Notes: generated from the letters alone by a model not told the origin. DNA of 64,000 nucleotides from Xylanimonas ulmi (GCF_004216535.1 NZ_SGWX01000001.1:1488001-1552000); one strand, 5' to 3'. Shown: positions 31,615 to 40,485, counted from the stretch's first letter. Translations and numbers: made by a program.

Positions 31615-32177
31615 CGCTGCCGAGGCTGGGCGACCTGGCCTGGGCGCCCGCGCTCGACCACCCCGACCTGCTCGCGCCGAACGCCCTGGCCGCACTGCGG
31701 TCGTGGGCGGCGCGCGAGGCGGGCGTGGCGGACCAGGTCGCCGTCGCCCCGATCGACCCCGACCACGCGGACACCACGACGCTCAACGACGTCCACGGCC
31801 TGCCGCCTGAGGCGAGCGCCAACTGCGTGCTGGTGGCGGGGCGGCGCGGCGACGTCGAGCGCGTTGCCGCGTGCGTCGTGCCCGCCACGACGTTCGCCGA
31901 CGTCAACGCCCGGGTGCGCAAGTTGCTCGACGTGCGCAAGGCGTCGTTCATGGCGCGCGAGCGCGCGGTGGCCGAGTCGGGGCAGGAGTACGGCGGCATC
32001 GGGCCGCTGGGCCTGCCCGCGGGGTGGCGGGTGCTCATCGACGCGCGGTTCGCGCGCCCGGGCGCGCTCGCGTTGCAGGGCTCGGGCGTGCGGCGGTCCA
32101 AGGTGCTCATGACCGGCGCGCTGCTGTGCGCGCTGCCGGGCGTCGAGGTGGTCGAGGACCTCGGGATCGAGCGCTGA
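31611..32177 (+). CDS. YbaK/aminoacyl-tRNA deacylase-like protein
   Basis: 188 residues with the YbaK/ProX editing-domain layout: a substrate strand early (VAVAPIDPDHADTTTLND), then ANCVLVAGRRGDVERVAACVVPATTFADVNARVRKLLDVRKASFMARERA, and EYGGIGPLGLPAGWRVLIDARFA with the conserved GG-x-x-P-x-G motif. Family members hydrolyse mischarged aminoacyl-tRNAs. The lysine of canonical YbaK falls in DVRKASF. It starts with GTG overlapping the TGA of the PEBP gene (GTGA), so a two-gene operon is likely. The amino-acid specificity is unknown. Confidence 0.8.
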   Translation: MTLPRLGDLAWAPALDHPDLLAPNALAALRSWAAREAGVADQVAVAPIDPDHADTTTLNDVHGLPPEASANCVLVAGRRGDVERVAACVVPATTFADVNARVRKLLDVRKASFMARERAVAESGQEYGGIGPLGLPAGWRVLIDARFARPGALALQGSGVRRSKVLMTGALLCALPGVEVVEDLGIER

Positions 32178-32183
32178 GGGCGG

Positions 32184-33164
32184 TCAGATCTCGGCTTTGC
32201 CGCGCCGCCAGTAGCCCATGAACGCGACGGCCTGACGGTCGACGCCGCGCTCGGCCACCAGGTGGCGGCGCAGCGCCTTGATGACGCCCGCCTCGCCCGC
32301 CAGCCACGCGTACAGGACGGCGTCCTGGGTCAGTGCGTGCCCGTCGTCGTCGATCGGCACCTCCCACAGCACGTCGCGGTCGACGTCGACGTCCTCGAGC
32401 GACGTCGACGGCTCCGCCGTCGCGACGGGCCCCGGCGCGCTCGACGGGCGCACCCCCATCGCAAGCAGTCGGTCGGCGGCGGCCTCGACGGCGGGGACCA
32501 GCAACCGCCCGTGCTCGGCGCCGTCGCGCCCGAGCCAGCGCACGCGCACCCCGGCGGGCGCCACGAGCGTCCAGCGGTCCTCGGGATGGGGCACCTCGAG
32601 GATCACCTCGCCGACGGCGTCGTCGGGCAGCGACTCGCAGATCGCCGCGATGGCGGGCACGGCCGTCTCGTCTCCGGCGATCAGCAGCGCGTGCGAGCGC
32701 TCGGGCGGGGCGAAGCCGACCCCGCCGTGCGGGCCGTCGTAGCGCGCGTCGGGGGCGATGATGACCAGCGGCGTGCCGGGACGGGCGCCGTGGGCCCAGC
32801 GTGAGGCCGGGCCGGTGTCGCCGTGCAGCACGACGTCGACGTCGACCTCGCCCCGGTCCTGGCGCACCGCGCGCACGGTGTAGGTGCGCAGCGGGTTGCG
32901 GCGCTCCTCGGGCAGTTGCCGCCACGAGGTGAACCAGTCGGGGCTCTGCCGGTCGAGGTACTCCCAGCCGCCGCACGGGGCGGGCAGCAACAGCTTGATG
33001 CGCTGGTCGCGCCCGTTGTCGGCGACCAGGTGCAGGTCGGGTCCGGTGAACGTGATGCGCACGAAGGAGGGGCACAGGCGCACCACCCGTACGACCTCGA
33101 CGTCGAACATGCGCCACGGCCGCACCTGGGGCTCGACCACCGTGGGAGTGAGAGTCTCGGTCAC
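32184..33164 (-). CDS. Siderophore-interacting protein (ferric-siderophore reductase)
   Basis: 326-residue FAD-dependent enzyme of the SIP family that uses NAD(P)H to reduce ferric siderophores and release iron in the cytoplasm. Motifs: [30 protein letters not shown], the FAD-binding [13 protein letters not shown] (R-x-Y-T-x-R), [32 protein letters not shown] (NAD-binding), and the C-terminal [18 protein letters not shown] and GYWRRGKAE, all diagnostic. The start is GTG 33164. An iron-box-like palindrome overlaps the promoter directly upstream, which fits repression by a DtxR/IdeR regulator when iron is plentiful. Confidence 0.95.
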   Translation of the reverse strand: MTETLTPTVVEPQVRPWRMFDVEVVRVVRLCPSFVRITFTGPDLHLVADNGRDQRIKLLLPAPCGGWEYLDRQSPDWFTSWRQLPEERRNPLRTYTVRAVRQDRGEVDVDVVLHGDTGPASRWAHGARPGTPLVIIAPDARYDGPHGGVGFAPPERSHALLIAGDETAVPAIAAICESLPDDAVGEVILEVPHPEDRWTLVAPAGVRVRWLGRDGAEHGRLLVPAVEAAADRLLAMGVRPSSAPGPVATAEPSTSLEDVDVDRDVLWEVPIDDDGHALTQDAVLYAWLAGEAGVIKALRRHLVAERGVDRQAVAFMGYWRRGKAEI

Positions 33165-33183
33165 GAAGGTCAGCCTAACCTCA
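33165..33183 (-). promoter_or_regulatory. DtxR/IdeR iron box with embedded -10 hexamer
   Basis: TGAGGTTAGGCTGACCTTC on the minus strand matches the IdeR consensus TWAGGTTAGSCTAACCTWA at 16 of 19 positions. It starts one base from the GTG. TAGGCT (33172-33177) inside it serves as a -10 element 7 nt before the start. Confidence 0.8.
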
Positions 33184-33834
33184 CCCAGAGGCATCCTCGG
33201 GTGTGACGTCCGCCTCGCGGACACCCGCAGCGTCGGTCGCCACCTCCCGCTGCGCGATGCGCCGCAGGGTCGCGAGCACGGGGTCGGTCAGCAGCGTGCC
33301 GACGACGACCTGCCGCACGGCGCCCTCCTCGTCGCCCGGCACCGAGGCGAGGTCGGCCAGCGCCACGTCGCGGCTCGCGCGCGCCCAGGCCGTCCACCCG
33401 TCCTCCAGGCCCGCGACGCCGGCGCGCTGAGCGTCGCGCAACTGCGCGGCGAGCCGCGCCGCCAACGTCGGGTCGCAGTCCCACCCCAGTTCGGCGAGGC
33501 CAGCCGCGACCCGCGCGGGCCACGGGTCCTCGCCGCCGGGGCCCGACGCCGTCGCCTCGGCGCCGAGCATGGCCTCCTGCGCCGCGCCGAGCAGCGCGAG
33601 CCGGTCGGCGGGCGGGTTGTCGAGCACGCCGAGCACCCGGCGCACGTCGGCGAGGGCGAGTCCGGCTGTCTGGGTCAGCGCGCGCACGAGTCGCACCCGT
33701 TCGACGTGTCCCGCGTCGTAGGCGGCCTGCGTCGCGGCGGTCGGACGCCCGGGTGGCACGAGCCCCTCGCGCAGGTAGTACTTGAGCGTGGCGACGGGCA
33801 CACCCGTCCGCTCCGACAGGGCCGAGATCCGCAC
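33181..33834 (-). CDS. MerR-family regulator
   Basis: 217 residues. The N-terminal winged helix is typical: [70 protein letters not shown]-terminal effector region of ~140 residues has no cysteines for metal sensing, so a small organic ligand or another signal is likelier. It most likely controls the divergent DUF4188 gene through the palindrome between them. GTG 33834 has GGAGGGAGAG upstream on the minus strand. Its 3' end reaches into the iron-box region of the SIP gene (33181-33183). Confidence 0.85.
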   Translation of the reverse strand: MRISALSERTGVPVATLKYYLREGLVPPGRPTAATQAAYDAGHVERVRLVRALTQTAGLALADVRRVLGVLDNPPADRLALLGAAQEAMLGAEATASGPGGEDPWPARVAAGLAELGWDCDPTLAARLAAQLRDAQRAGVAGLEDGWTAWARASRDVALADLASVPGDEEGAVRQVVVGTLLTDPVLATLRRIAQREVATDAAGVREADVTPEDASG

Positions 33835-33859
33835 GGACCACCACTCTCCCTCCGACCTC

Positions 33860-33890
33860 TTGACATTGGAGAGTAGCACTCTCCAATAAT
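33860..33890 (+). promoter_or_regulatory. MerR-type promoter/operator for the DUF4188 gene
   Basis: TTGACA (33860-33865) and AATAAT (33885-33890) are separated by 19 bp. The spacer is filled by the perfect palindrome ATTGGAGAGT-agc-ACTCTCCAAT (33865-33887). A long 19-bp spacer with the operator inside it is the hallmark of MerR-activated promoters. Confidence 0.75.
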
Positions 33891-33936
33891 GGGGAGCGTC
33901 ACTATCCAAGATGTTCAGCAGCCTTCGGGGGACGAC

Positions 33937-34410
33937 ATGCCGGCACTCACCACACACCAGCACGACGGCGCGCTCGCCGTCTTCCTCATCGGGGCGCGCG
34001 TCAACAAGCTCTGGCGCCCCGACGCCTGGATCCCGGCGTTCGCCGCGATGGGTCCCATGCTCCGCGAGCTGTACCGCGACCCCGACTCGGGGTTCCTGGG
34101 CGCGCGCACCCTGATCGGCGGCCGCGGCGTCACCGTGGTGCAGTACTGGCGCAGCGTCGAGCACGTGTACCGCTACGCCAACGACGACGCGCGCCGGCAC
34201 CGCCCCGCATGGCTTGCCTTCTACCGGCGGGCCAAGCGCGTGCCGGGCGCCGTCGGCGTCTGGCACGAGACCTTTCACGTGCCCGACGGCGGCCACGAGA
34301 CGCTGTACGTCGACATGCCGCCGTTCGGGCTCGCGCGCGCCACGGGCGCCGTGCCCGCCGCACGCCGCGGCCGCACGGCGCGCGAGCGGCTCCAAGGCCG
34401 CGCGCGCTGA
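33937..34410 (+). CDS. DUF4188-family protein
   Basis: 157 residues. It begins MPALTTHQHDGALAVFLIGARVNKLWRPDAWIPAFAAMGPML and continues GFLGARTLIGGRGVTVVQYWRSVEHVYRYANDDARRHRPAW, then a tail with VGVWHETFHVPDGGHETLYVDMPPFGLARA. This fold is a dimeric alpha/beta-barrel of monooxygenase-like type; no catalysed reaction is established. The ATG at 33889 overlaps the -10 element and cannot be the start of a transcript made from it; ATG 33937 has GGGGG 5-9 nt upstream and gives the family length. Regulation by the divergent MerR protein is likely. The C-terminus is Arg-rich. Confidence 0.8.
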   Translation: MPALTTHQHDGALAVFLIGARVNKLWRPDAWIPAFAAMGPMLRELYRDPDSGFLGARTLIGGRGVTVVQYWRSVEHVYRYANDDARRHRPAWLAFYRRAKRVPGAVGVWHETFHVPDGGHETLYVDMPPFGLARATGAVPAARRGRTARERLQGRAR

Positions 34411-34444
34411 CCGCGACCGCCAAGGCGGGCGGCGAGCCGCGGTC
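34409..34444. terminator. Hairpin between convergent DUF4188 and trmH-like genes
   Basis: GACCGCG and CGCGGTC outer arms with an inner CCGCC/GGCGG pair. It is imperfect and has no U-tract. Confidence 0.4.
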
Positions 34445-34451
34445 GGCGCCC

Positions 34452-35282
34452 TCAGACCCGCGTGGCCCAGAACGCGACCGCGGAGGCGGCCGCCACGTTG
34501 AGCGAGTCCACGCCCGGCGCCATCGGGATCGTGACGAGGACGTCGGCCGCCGCGATCGCCGCCTCGGTCATGCCGTGCCCCTCGGTGCCCAGCACGAGCG
34601 CGAGCCGCTCGGGCGGGTCGGCCGCCAGGGCGTCGAGCGGGACGGCGTCGTCGCTCAGGGCGAGCGCCGCGACGGTGAACCCTGCCTCCTGCAGCTCGCG
34701 CAGCCCGCCCGGCCACGTCTCGAACCGGGTCCACGGCACCTGGAACACCGTGCCCATCGACACGCGCACCGAGCGCCGGTACAGCGGGTCGGCGCAACGC
34801 GGGGTCACCAGGACGGCGTCGACGCCCAAGGCGGCGGCCGAGCGGAACGCCGCGCCCACGTTGGTGTGGTCGACGACGTCCTCGAGCACCGCCACCCGGC
34901 GCGCGCCGGCGCCGCCCCGAGCCGCGGCGAGCAAGTCGTGCACGCTCGCCAGCGCGGGCCGGCGCATCGCAGCGAGCGCGCCGCGGTGCAGGTGGAACCC
35001 CGTGATCCTCAGCAGCACGTCCTGGGCGGCGACGAACACGGGCACACCCGGCCAGTCGGCCAACACGTCGCCCATCGAGTCGAGCCACCGCTCGGCCATG
35101 AGGAACGAGCGCGGGCGGTGCCCGGCCGCGAGCGCCCGCCGGATCACGGTCGAGGACTCGGCCATGTAGAGCCCCTCGGCGGGCTCGCGCGCGGCGCGGA
35201 GCTTGACGTCCTTGAGGTCGGTGTAGTCGGTCAGGCGCGGGTCGGCGGGGTCGTCGATCCGGACGACGTCGGGGGTGCTCAC
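34452..35282 (-). CDS. TrmH/SpoU-family RNA 2'-O-methyltransferase
   Basis: 276-residue SPOUT methylase that modifies rRNA or tRNA ribose with S-adenosylmethionine. An N-terminal substrate-binding region (GLYMAESSTVIRRALAAGHRPRSFLMAERW) is followed by the catalytic domain. Its three motifs are LEDVVDHTNVGAAFRSAAALGVDAVLVTP (motif 1, N and R conserved), LALVLGTEGHGM (motif 2) and TIPMAPGVDSLNVAAASAVAFW (motif 3, knot). The target nucleotide cannot be assigned. Resistance methylases such as the thiostrepton type share this fold, but there is no biosynthetic context here. The start is a GTG at 35282 with GAGAAT 6 nt upstream, a possible variant -10. Confidence 0.9.
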   Translation of the reverse strand: MSTPDVVRIDDPADPRLTDYTDLKDVKLRAAREPAEGLYMAESSTVIRRALAAGHRPRSFLMAERWLDSMGDVLADWPGVPVFVAAQDVLLRITGFHLHRGALAAMRRPALASVHDLLAAARGGAGARRVAVLEDVVDHTNVGAAFRSAAALGVDAVLVTPRCADPLYRRSVRVSMGTVFQVPWTRFETWPGGLRELQEAGFTVAALALSDDAVPLDALAADPPERLALVLGTEGHGMTEAAIAAADVLVTIPMAPGVDSLNVAAASAVAFWATRV

Positions 35283-35338
35283 CCGCCGATTCTCCCAGGC
35301 CCGCTCAGCGCCCCGGCCCGCTCAACACCGCAGTCCGC

Positions 35339-36628
35339 TCAACGCTGCGGCGTCAGCGTGACGTCGACCTGCCCGTGCGCGGCGTCGAGCGTGAGGGCGC
35401 CCGCGCCGCCTTGCGCGCTGACGCGGTACGCGCCCCGGAACCCGCCGACCTCCACGCGGCCGGCGGCGTCGGTGCGCAGCGTCGTCGGCGCCGTCCACCA
35501 CTCACCCCTGATGAGCGAGCGCAGGCGCTCGTACGACGGCTTGGGCGCGCCGTCCTCGCGCAGCAGGCCGCCCGGGGCGCCGAGCCACATGCCGCGGTCG
35601 CCCAAGCCCCAGTAGGTGATGGCCTCGACCTGCGGGTGGGACACGAGCGTTCGGTACCACTCCTCAAGCTCGTCGGCCTGACGCTCCTCACCCTCGGGCG
35701 TGCTGGGCCACGCCGGGACCTGCCAGTCGTTGAGGTCGTCGATGTGCTTGGGCATGGGCTCGCCCGACAGCACCGTGGTCTCGGTCATGTGGATCGGGAT
35801 GTTGTAGCGCGAGAACCGCTCCAGGATCCGCAGCGTCTTCTCCCGGCCCCAATAGCCCTGGTGCTGGTGCGACTGCAGGCCGAGCCGGTCGATGCGGATG
35901 CCCGCCTCGAGCACGGCCTCGATGAGGCACTCGTACGCCGTCGACATGTCGAAGTCGTTGAGCAGCAGGGTCGCGTTCGGGTTGACGGCGCGCGCCTCCT
36001 CAAAGGCCATGCGGATCATCTCGACGCGGCCCTTGACGCGGGCCAGCGGCGTGATGCCGTTGGCCTCCGCGTCGAAGACCGGCATGATGACGACCTCGTT
36101 GATGGCGTCCCACAGGTCGATGACGCCGGCGAAGTCGGCCGTGTCGCGGCGGATGCGCGCGCGCTGCAGCCGCTCGACCTCATCGACGCCCTTGCCGAGC
36201 AGCCACTCCGGCTGCACGGTGTGCCACACGAGCGGGTGGCCCTTGACGACGGCGCCGCGGTCGGCGAACCACCGCGCCGCCGTGAGCAGCTCCTGCGTGC
36301 GCGGCTGGCCCTCGACCGGCTCGAAGCGACCCCAGTAGAACGGCAGCGTCACCTGGTTGAACAGGCCGAACCAGTGCTCGGCGAAGGACTCGTCGTACGA
36401 GTCGGTGGCCTCACCCGCCGCGAGGCGGTTGGCGTGGTCGACCAGCTCGAAGCCGATGTTGCCGAACAGCAGCTCGTGGTCGGTCTGCTCGACGACGACG
36501 TCGGCGTCCGCGAGCGGCGCCCCGTCGGCGCCGCGCACGGTCACGGTGGCGGCCGCGCGGCGGTGGGCCAGGCCCGGGTCGACGGCGTAGCGGACGGGCG
36601 GCGTGAAGAGGGACGTCGTTGCGCTCAC
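35339..36628 (-). CDS. GH10 endo-1,4-beta-xylanase-like enzyme, not secreted
   Basis: 429-residue glycoside hydrolase family 10 enzyme. The acid/base Glu178 is in WDAINEVV and the nucleophile Glu283 in HMTETTVLSG; the substrate-cleft motif KGHPLVWHT precedes them. The barrel is flanked by an N-terminal beta-rich segment (~20-60, HRRAAATVTVRGADGAPLADADVVVEQ) and a C-terminal beta-rich tail (RVEVGGFRGAYRVSAQGGAGALTLD) that may be small sugar-binding or structural modules. I see no signal peptide, so it probably trims imported xylo-oligosaccharides in the cytoplasm. The GTG start has CAGGCT 7 nt upstream, and a palindrome lies ~35 bases further. No xylose transport or other hydrolase genes are adjacent. 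Confidence 0.9.
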   Translation of the reverse strand: MSATTSLFTPPVRYAVDPGLAHRRAAATVTVRGADGAPLADADVVVEQTDHELLFGNIGFELVDHANRLAAGEATDSYDESFAEHWFGLFNQVTLPFYWGRFEPVEGQPRTQELLTAARWFADRGAVVKGHPLVWHTVQPEWLLGKGVDEVERLQRARIRRDTADFAGVIDLWDAINEVVIMPVFDAEANGITPLARVKGRVEMIRMAFEEARAVNPNATLLLNDFDMSTAYECLIEAVLEAGIRIDRLGLQSHQHQGYWGREKTLRILERFSRYNIPIHMTETTVLSGEPMPKHIDDLNDWQVPAWPSTPEGEERQADELEEWYRTLVSHPQVEAITYWGLGDRGMWLGAPGGLLREDGAPKPSYERLRSLIRGEWWTAPTTLRTDAAGRVEVGGFRGAYRVSAQGGAGALTLDAAHGQVDVTLTPQR

Positions 36629-36653
36629 GAGACGCAGCCTGCCATGGACCGAC

Positions 36654-36691
36654 GGGGCGCGCGAATCGATTCGACGCGATTCGCGCGCCCC
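36654..36691. terminator. Perfect 15-bp hairpin after the ABC operon, containing a 12-bp palindrome
   Basis: Arms 36654-36668 and 36677-36691 are perfect complements (GGGGCGCGCGAATCG on the left) with an 8-nt loop. The left arm and loop also contain the palindrome CGAATCGATTCG (36662-36673), which could be an operator for the GH10 gene that starts 34 bases away. Confidence 0.65.
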
Positions 36692-36697
36692 GCGGGC

Positions 36698-38737
36698 TCA
36701 GACCCGTCGTGCGGCGGCCGCCGCCTCCTGCCCATCCACGTCAGGCGACGCGAACTGCGACTGGTACAGCCGCGCGTACGCCCCACCGGCCGCCAGCAGC
36801 GTCTCGTGGTCACCCGTCTCGACGATCCTGCCGTGCTCCATCACGACGATGACGTCGGCGTCGCGGATGGTCGAGAGCCGGTGGGCGATGACGAACGACG
36901 TGCGGCCACTGCGCAGCGCGTTCATCGCGTGCTGCACCAGCACCTCGGTGCGTGTGTCGACCGAGCTGGTCGCCTCGTCGAGCACGAGGATCTCCGGGTC
37001 GGCCAGGAACGCCCGCGCGATCGTCAGCAACTGCCGCTCGCCGGCCGAGAGCGACGAGCCCTCGTCGTCGAGCACCGTGGCGTACCCGTCGGGCAGCGTG
37101 CGCACGAACGGGTCGACGTGCGTGGCGCGCGTGGCGGCCAGGAACTCCTCCTCGCCCACCTCACGGCGCGTGCCGTAACGCAGGTTCTCCTCGATCGTGC
37201 CCTTGAACAGCCACGTGTCCTGCAGCACCATGCCGACGCTCGAGCGCAGCGCGTCACGCGTGAGCTCGCGGGTGTCGACGCCGTCGAGCGTGATGCGCCC
37301 GCCGTCCACCTCGTAGAACCGCATGAGGAGGTTGACCAGCGTGGTCTTGCCGGCGCCCGTGGGCCCGACGATCGCCACCGTCTGCCCCGGCTCGGCGACC
37401 AGGTTCAGGTGGGCGATGAGCGGCTCGCCGTCCTCGGGCACGGGCGCATAGGAGAACGAGACGTCCTCGAACGCGACGCGACCGCGCACCCGGTCGAGCA
37501 CGATCGGCGCCGCCGGGTCCGCCGTCTGCTCGGGCGCGTCGAGCAGCTCGTAGACGCGCTCGGCCGACGCGACGCCCGACTGCAGCAGGTTCATCATCGA
37601 GGCGACCTGCGTCAGCGGCTGGGTGAACTGCCGCGAGTACTGTATGAACGCCTGCACGTCGCCCAGGCTCAGCGTGCCCGAGGCGACCCGCAGGCCGCCG
37701 ACCACGGCGACCACGACGTAGTTCAGGTTCGCCAGGAACCCCATGGAAGGCATGATCGTGCCGCTGATCGCCTGCGCCTCGCGCGAGGCCCGGTACAGCG
37801 CCTCGTTCTCCGTGGCGAACCTCTGCGCGGACGCCTCCTGCTGGCCGTAGACCTTGACCAGCGAGTGCCCGGTGAACATCTCCTCGACGTGCGCGTTGAG
37901 CCGGCCGGTCGAGGCCCACTGGGCGATGAACCGCGGCTGGCTGCGCCGCGCGATCCGCGTCGTCACGATGACCGAGAGCGGCACCGTCACCAGCGCGACC
38001 AGCGCGAGCACCCACGAGATCGAGAACATCATCGCCAGCACGCCGAAGACGGTCAGCACCGAGGTGATGAGCTGGGCGAGCGTCTGCGTCGTCGTCTGGG
38101 CGACGTTGTCGATGTCGTTGGTGACGCGCGAGAGGATCTCGCCCTTCTGCTGCTGGTCGATGTGACTGAGCGGCACGCGGTGCAGCTTGGCCTCGACCTC
38201 GTCGCGCAGGCGCCGCATGGTGTTCTGGACCGCGATGGTCATGATGTACGTCTGCAGCCACCCGAACAGGAACGCGCCGACGTAGATCGCCAGGACCCCC
38301 AGGAGCACCTGGCCGAGCCGGTCGAAGTCGATGCCCTGGCCGGGCACGACGTTGGTCATCCCCGCGAGCATGTCGGCGAGGCGGCCCTCGCCCGACTGGC
38401 GCAGTGCGTCCACGGCCTGCGCCGTCGTGGCGCCCGCGGGCAGGCGCGCGCCGAGCATCATGCCGACGACACCCTCGAAGATGATGTTGGTCGCATGCCC
38501 CAGGATGCGCGGCCCGATGACGGACAGCGTGACCGAGGCCAGGCCGCTCAGCGTGAGCGCGACGACCTTGCCCCGCTCGGGCCGCATCGAGCGCGCGAAG
38601 CGCAGCAGCGACCCCTTGAAGTCCATCGCCTTCTCGCCCGGCATGCCCATGCCGCCCGGTCCGCCTGCGGGACCGAACCCGCGGCGCGGCGGGCGAGTGG
38701 GCTTGGTGTCCGCCGCGGTGGCTCCCTGCTCGCTCAT
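36698..38737 (-). CDS. ABC exporter half-transporter (second subunit of a heterodimer)
   Basis: 679 residues: a Gly/Pro-rich N-terminus, a six-helix type-I exporter membrane domain (~45-380) and an ATPase domain (~430-665). ATPase motifs: Walker A GPTGAGKTT, Q-loop VLQDTWLF, signature LSAGERQ, Walker B ILVLDEATSSVD, H-loop IAHRLST. The membrane domain has a ~70-residue insertion (GARLPAGATTAQAVDALRQ...) between the first two helices, often seen in this subfamily. Substrates may be drugs or lipids. ATG 38737 overlaps the stop of the partner gene (ATGA), so the two subunits are translationally coupled. Confidence 0.92.
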   Translation of the reverse strand: MSEQGATAADTKPTRPPRRGFGPAGGPGGMGMPGEKAMDFKGSLLRFARSMRPERGKVVALTLSGLASVTLSVIGPRILGHATNIIFEGVVGMMLGARLPAGATTAQAVDALRQSGEGRLADMLAGMTNVVPGQGIDFDRLGQVLLGVLAIYVGAFLFGWLQTYIMTIAVQNTMRRLRDEVEAKLHRVPLSHIDQQQKGEILSRVTNDIDNVAQTTTQTLAQLITSVLTVFGVLAMMFSISWVLALVALVTVPLSVIVTTRIARRSQPRFIAQWASTGRLNAHVEEMFTGHSLVKVYGQQEASAQRFATENEALYRASREAQAISGTIMPSMGFLANLNYVVVAVVGGLRVASGTLSLGDVQAFIQYSRQFTQPLTQVASMMNLLQSGVASAERVYELLDAPEQTADPAAPIVLDRVRGRVAFEDVSFSYAPVPEDGEPLIAHLNLVAEPGQTVAIVGPTGAGKTTLVNLLMRFYEVDGGRITLDGVDTRELTRDALRSSVGMVLQDTWLFKGTIEENLRYGTRREVGEEEFLAATRATHVDPFVRTLPDGYATVLDDEGSSLSAGERQLLTIARAFLADPEILVLDEATSSVDTRTEVLVQHAMNALRSGRTSFVIAHRLSTIRDADVIVVMEHGRIVETGDHETLLAAGGAYARLYQSQFASPDVDGQEAAAAARRV

Positions 38738-40485
38738 GCTGCCTCCTCCAGAGACATCTGGGAGGTGACGATCTCCTGGTACGTGTCGTTGCCGGCGAGC
38801 AGCTCGGCGTGCGTGCCGCGCCCGACGATCCGCCCGTGCTCGAGCACGAGGATCTGGTCGGCGTCGCGGATGGTGGCCACGCGTTGGGCGACGATCAGCA
38901 CGGTCGCGTCCTGCGTGCGTGGGGCCAGGGCGGCGCGCAGCCGCGCGTCGGTCGTGTAGTCGAGGGCCGAGAACGAGTCGTCGAAGAGGTACACCCGTGG
39001 GCGGCGGATCACCGCCCGGGCGATCGCCAGCCGCTGACGCTGTCCGCCAGAGAACGTGGCCCCGCCCTGCGCGACCGGCGCGTCGAGCCCCTCGGGCAGC
39101 TCGGCGACGAAGTCGCGCGCTTGCGCGACTTCGAGCGCCTCCCACATCTCCTCCTCGGTGGCGTCGGGCTTGCCGTAGCGCAGGTTGGAGGCGATCGTCC
39201 CGCTGAACAGGAACGCCTTCTGCGGCACCAGCCCGAGAAGCGAGCCCAGGTCCCCCGTCGCGAGCGAGCGCACATCGACCCCGTCGATCCGCACGGCGCC
39301 GCCCGTGGCGTCGAACAGGCGCGGGATCAGGTTGAGCAGGGTCGTCTTTCCGGCGCCGGTCGAGCCGATAACGGCGGTCACGGTGCCCGGCTCGGCGGTG
39401 AACGACAGGTGCGCCAACACCGGGTCCGCGGCGCCCGGGTAGCGGAACTCGACGTCGTCGAGCTCAACACGCCCGCGCGGGCCGCCTCCGCCTCCGAGGT
39501 CCGCGAGCGCGACCGGCGCCTGCGGCTCGACGACCGACGTCTCGGTGGCCAGCACGGCGCCGATGCGCTCGGCGGCCACCGCGGCGCGCGGCACCATCAT
39601 GGCCATCATCGTCGACATCATCACGGCCATGAGGATGTACATGAGGTAGCTGAGGAACGCCGTCAGCGACCCCACCTGCATCGAGCCCGCGTCGATCTGC
39701 CCGGCGCCGAACCACAGCACCGCCACCGACGACAGGTTCATGATGAGCATGACCGCGGGGAACGCGATGGCCATGAGCTTGCCCGCCCCCAACGACGTCT
39801 CGTAGAGGGCCTGGTTGGCCTGGCCGAACCGCTCGACCTCACGCCCCTCACGCACGAACGCGCGCACCACGCGCAGGCCCGAGATCTGCTCACGCAGGAC
39901 GCCGTTGATGACGTCGATCCGGCCCTGCATCGCCCGGAAGTACGGCACCATGCGCCACAGCAGCAAACCCATGACAATGCCCAGCACGGGCACGATGACC
40001 AGCAGCAGCCCCGACAGCGCGACGTCCTGCCGCAGCGCCATGATGACGCCGCCGATCGCCATGATCGGGGCCATGACCATGATCGTGAAGGTCATCAGCA
40101 GCACCATCTGGACCTGCTGGACGTCGTTGGTGGTCCGGGTGATGAGCGAGGGCGCCCCGAACTTGCCGACCTCGCGCGCGCTGAAGCCCTGGACCGAGTC
40201 GAACAGGTCGCGGCGCAGGTCGCGGCCGAACGCGGTGGCGGCGCGGGCGCCGAGGAACACCGCCGCGATGGCGCAGACCATCTGGCCGAGGCTGACGGCG
40301 AGCATCCAGCCTCCGGTGCGCCAGATGTAGCCCACGTCGCCCACCACGACGCCGTTGTCGATGATGTCGGCGTTGAGCGAGGGCAGATAGAGGTTCGCCA
40401 GCGTCTGCAGCAACTGCAGCGCGAGCAGGCCGCCGACGGCGGCGGCGTAGGGCCGCAGGTATCTGCGGGCCAAGGTCAGGAGCAT
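38734..40485 (-). CDS. ABC exporter half-transporter (first subunit of a heterodimer)
   Basis: 583 residues, standard membrane-ATPase half-transporter. The N-terminal six helices start immediately (LLTLARRYLRPYAAAVGGLLALQLLQ). ATPase motifs: Walker A GSTGAGKTT, Q-loop LVPQKAFLFSGT, signature FSGGQRQRLAIARA, Walker B VYLFDDSFSALD, H-loop VAQRVAT. The residue after Walker B is Asp (DDSF) instead of Glu, which marks the degenerate ATP site of heterodimeric exporters; the partner has DEATSS. Its neighbour upstream is a TetR regulator on the same strand, 60 bases away, likely its repressor. AAGGAC precedes the ATG. Confidence 0.92.
   Translation of the reverse strand: MLLTLARRYLRPYAAAVGGLLALQLLQTLANLYLPSLNADIIDNGVVVGDVGYIWRTGGWMLAVSLGQMVCAIAAVFLGARAATAFGRDLRRDLFDSVQGFSAREVGKFGAPSLITRTTNDVQQVQMVLLMTFTIMVMAPIMAIGGVIMALRQDVALSGLLLVIVPVLGIVMGLLLWRMVPYFRAMQGRIDVINGVLREQISGLRVVRAFVREGREVERFGQANQALYETSLGAGKLMAIAFPAVMLIMNLSSVAVLWFGAGQIDAGSMQVGSLTAFLSYLMYILMAVMMSTMMAMMVPRAAVAAERIGAVLATETSVVEPQAPVALADLGGGGGPRGRVELDDVEFRYPGAADPVLAHLSFTAEPGTVTAVIGSTGAGKTTLLNLIPRLFDATGGAVRIDGVDVRSLATGDLGSLLGLVPQKAFLFSGTIASNLRYGKPDATEEEMWEALEVAQARDFVAELPEGLDAPVAQGGATFSGGQRQRLAIARAVIRRPRVYLFDDSFSALDYTTDARLRAALAPRTQDATVLIVAQRVATIRDADQILVLEHGRIVGRGTHAELLAGNDTYQEIVTSQMSLEEAA

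Noticed and set aside
33889-33936. Upstream ATG of the DUF4188 gene
   Set aside because: It overlaps the proposed -10 element and would add 16 residues not expected for the family.
35375-38959. Open frame of ~1190 residues spanning the GH10 and ABC genes on the plus strand
   Set aside because: Covers two well-supported genes in antisense and has low-complexity Arg/His/Asp composition.
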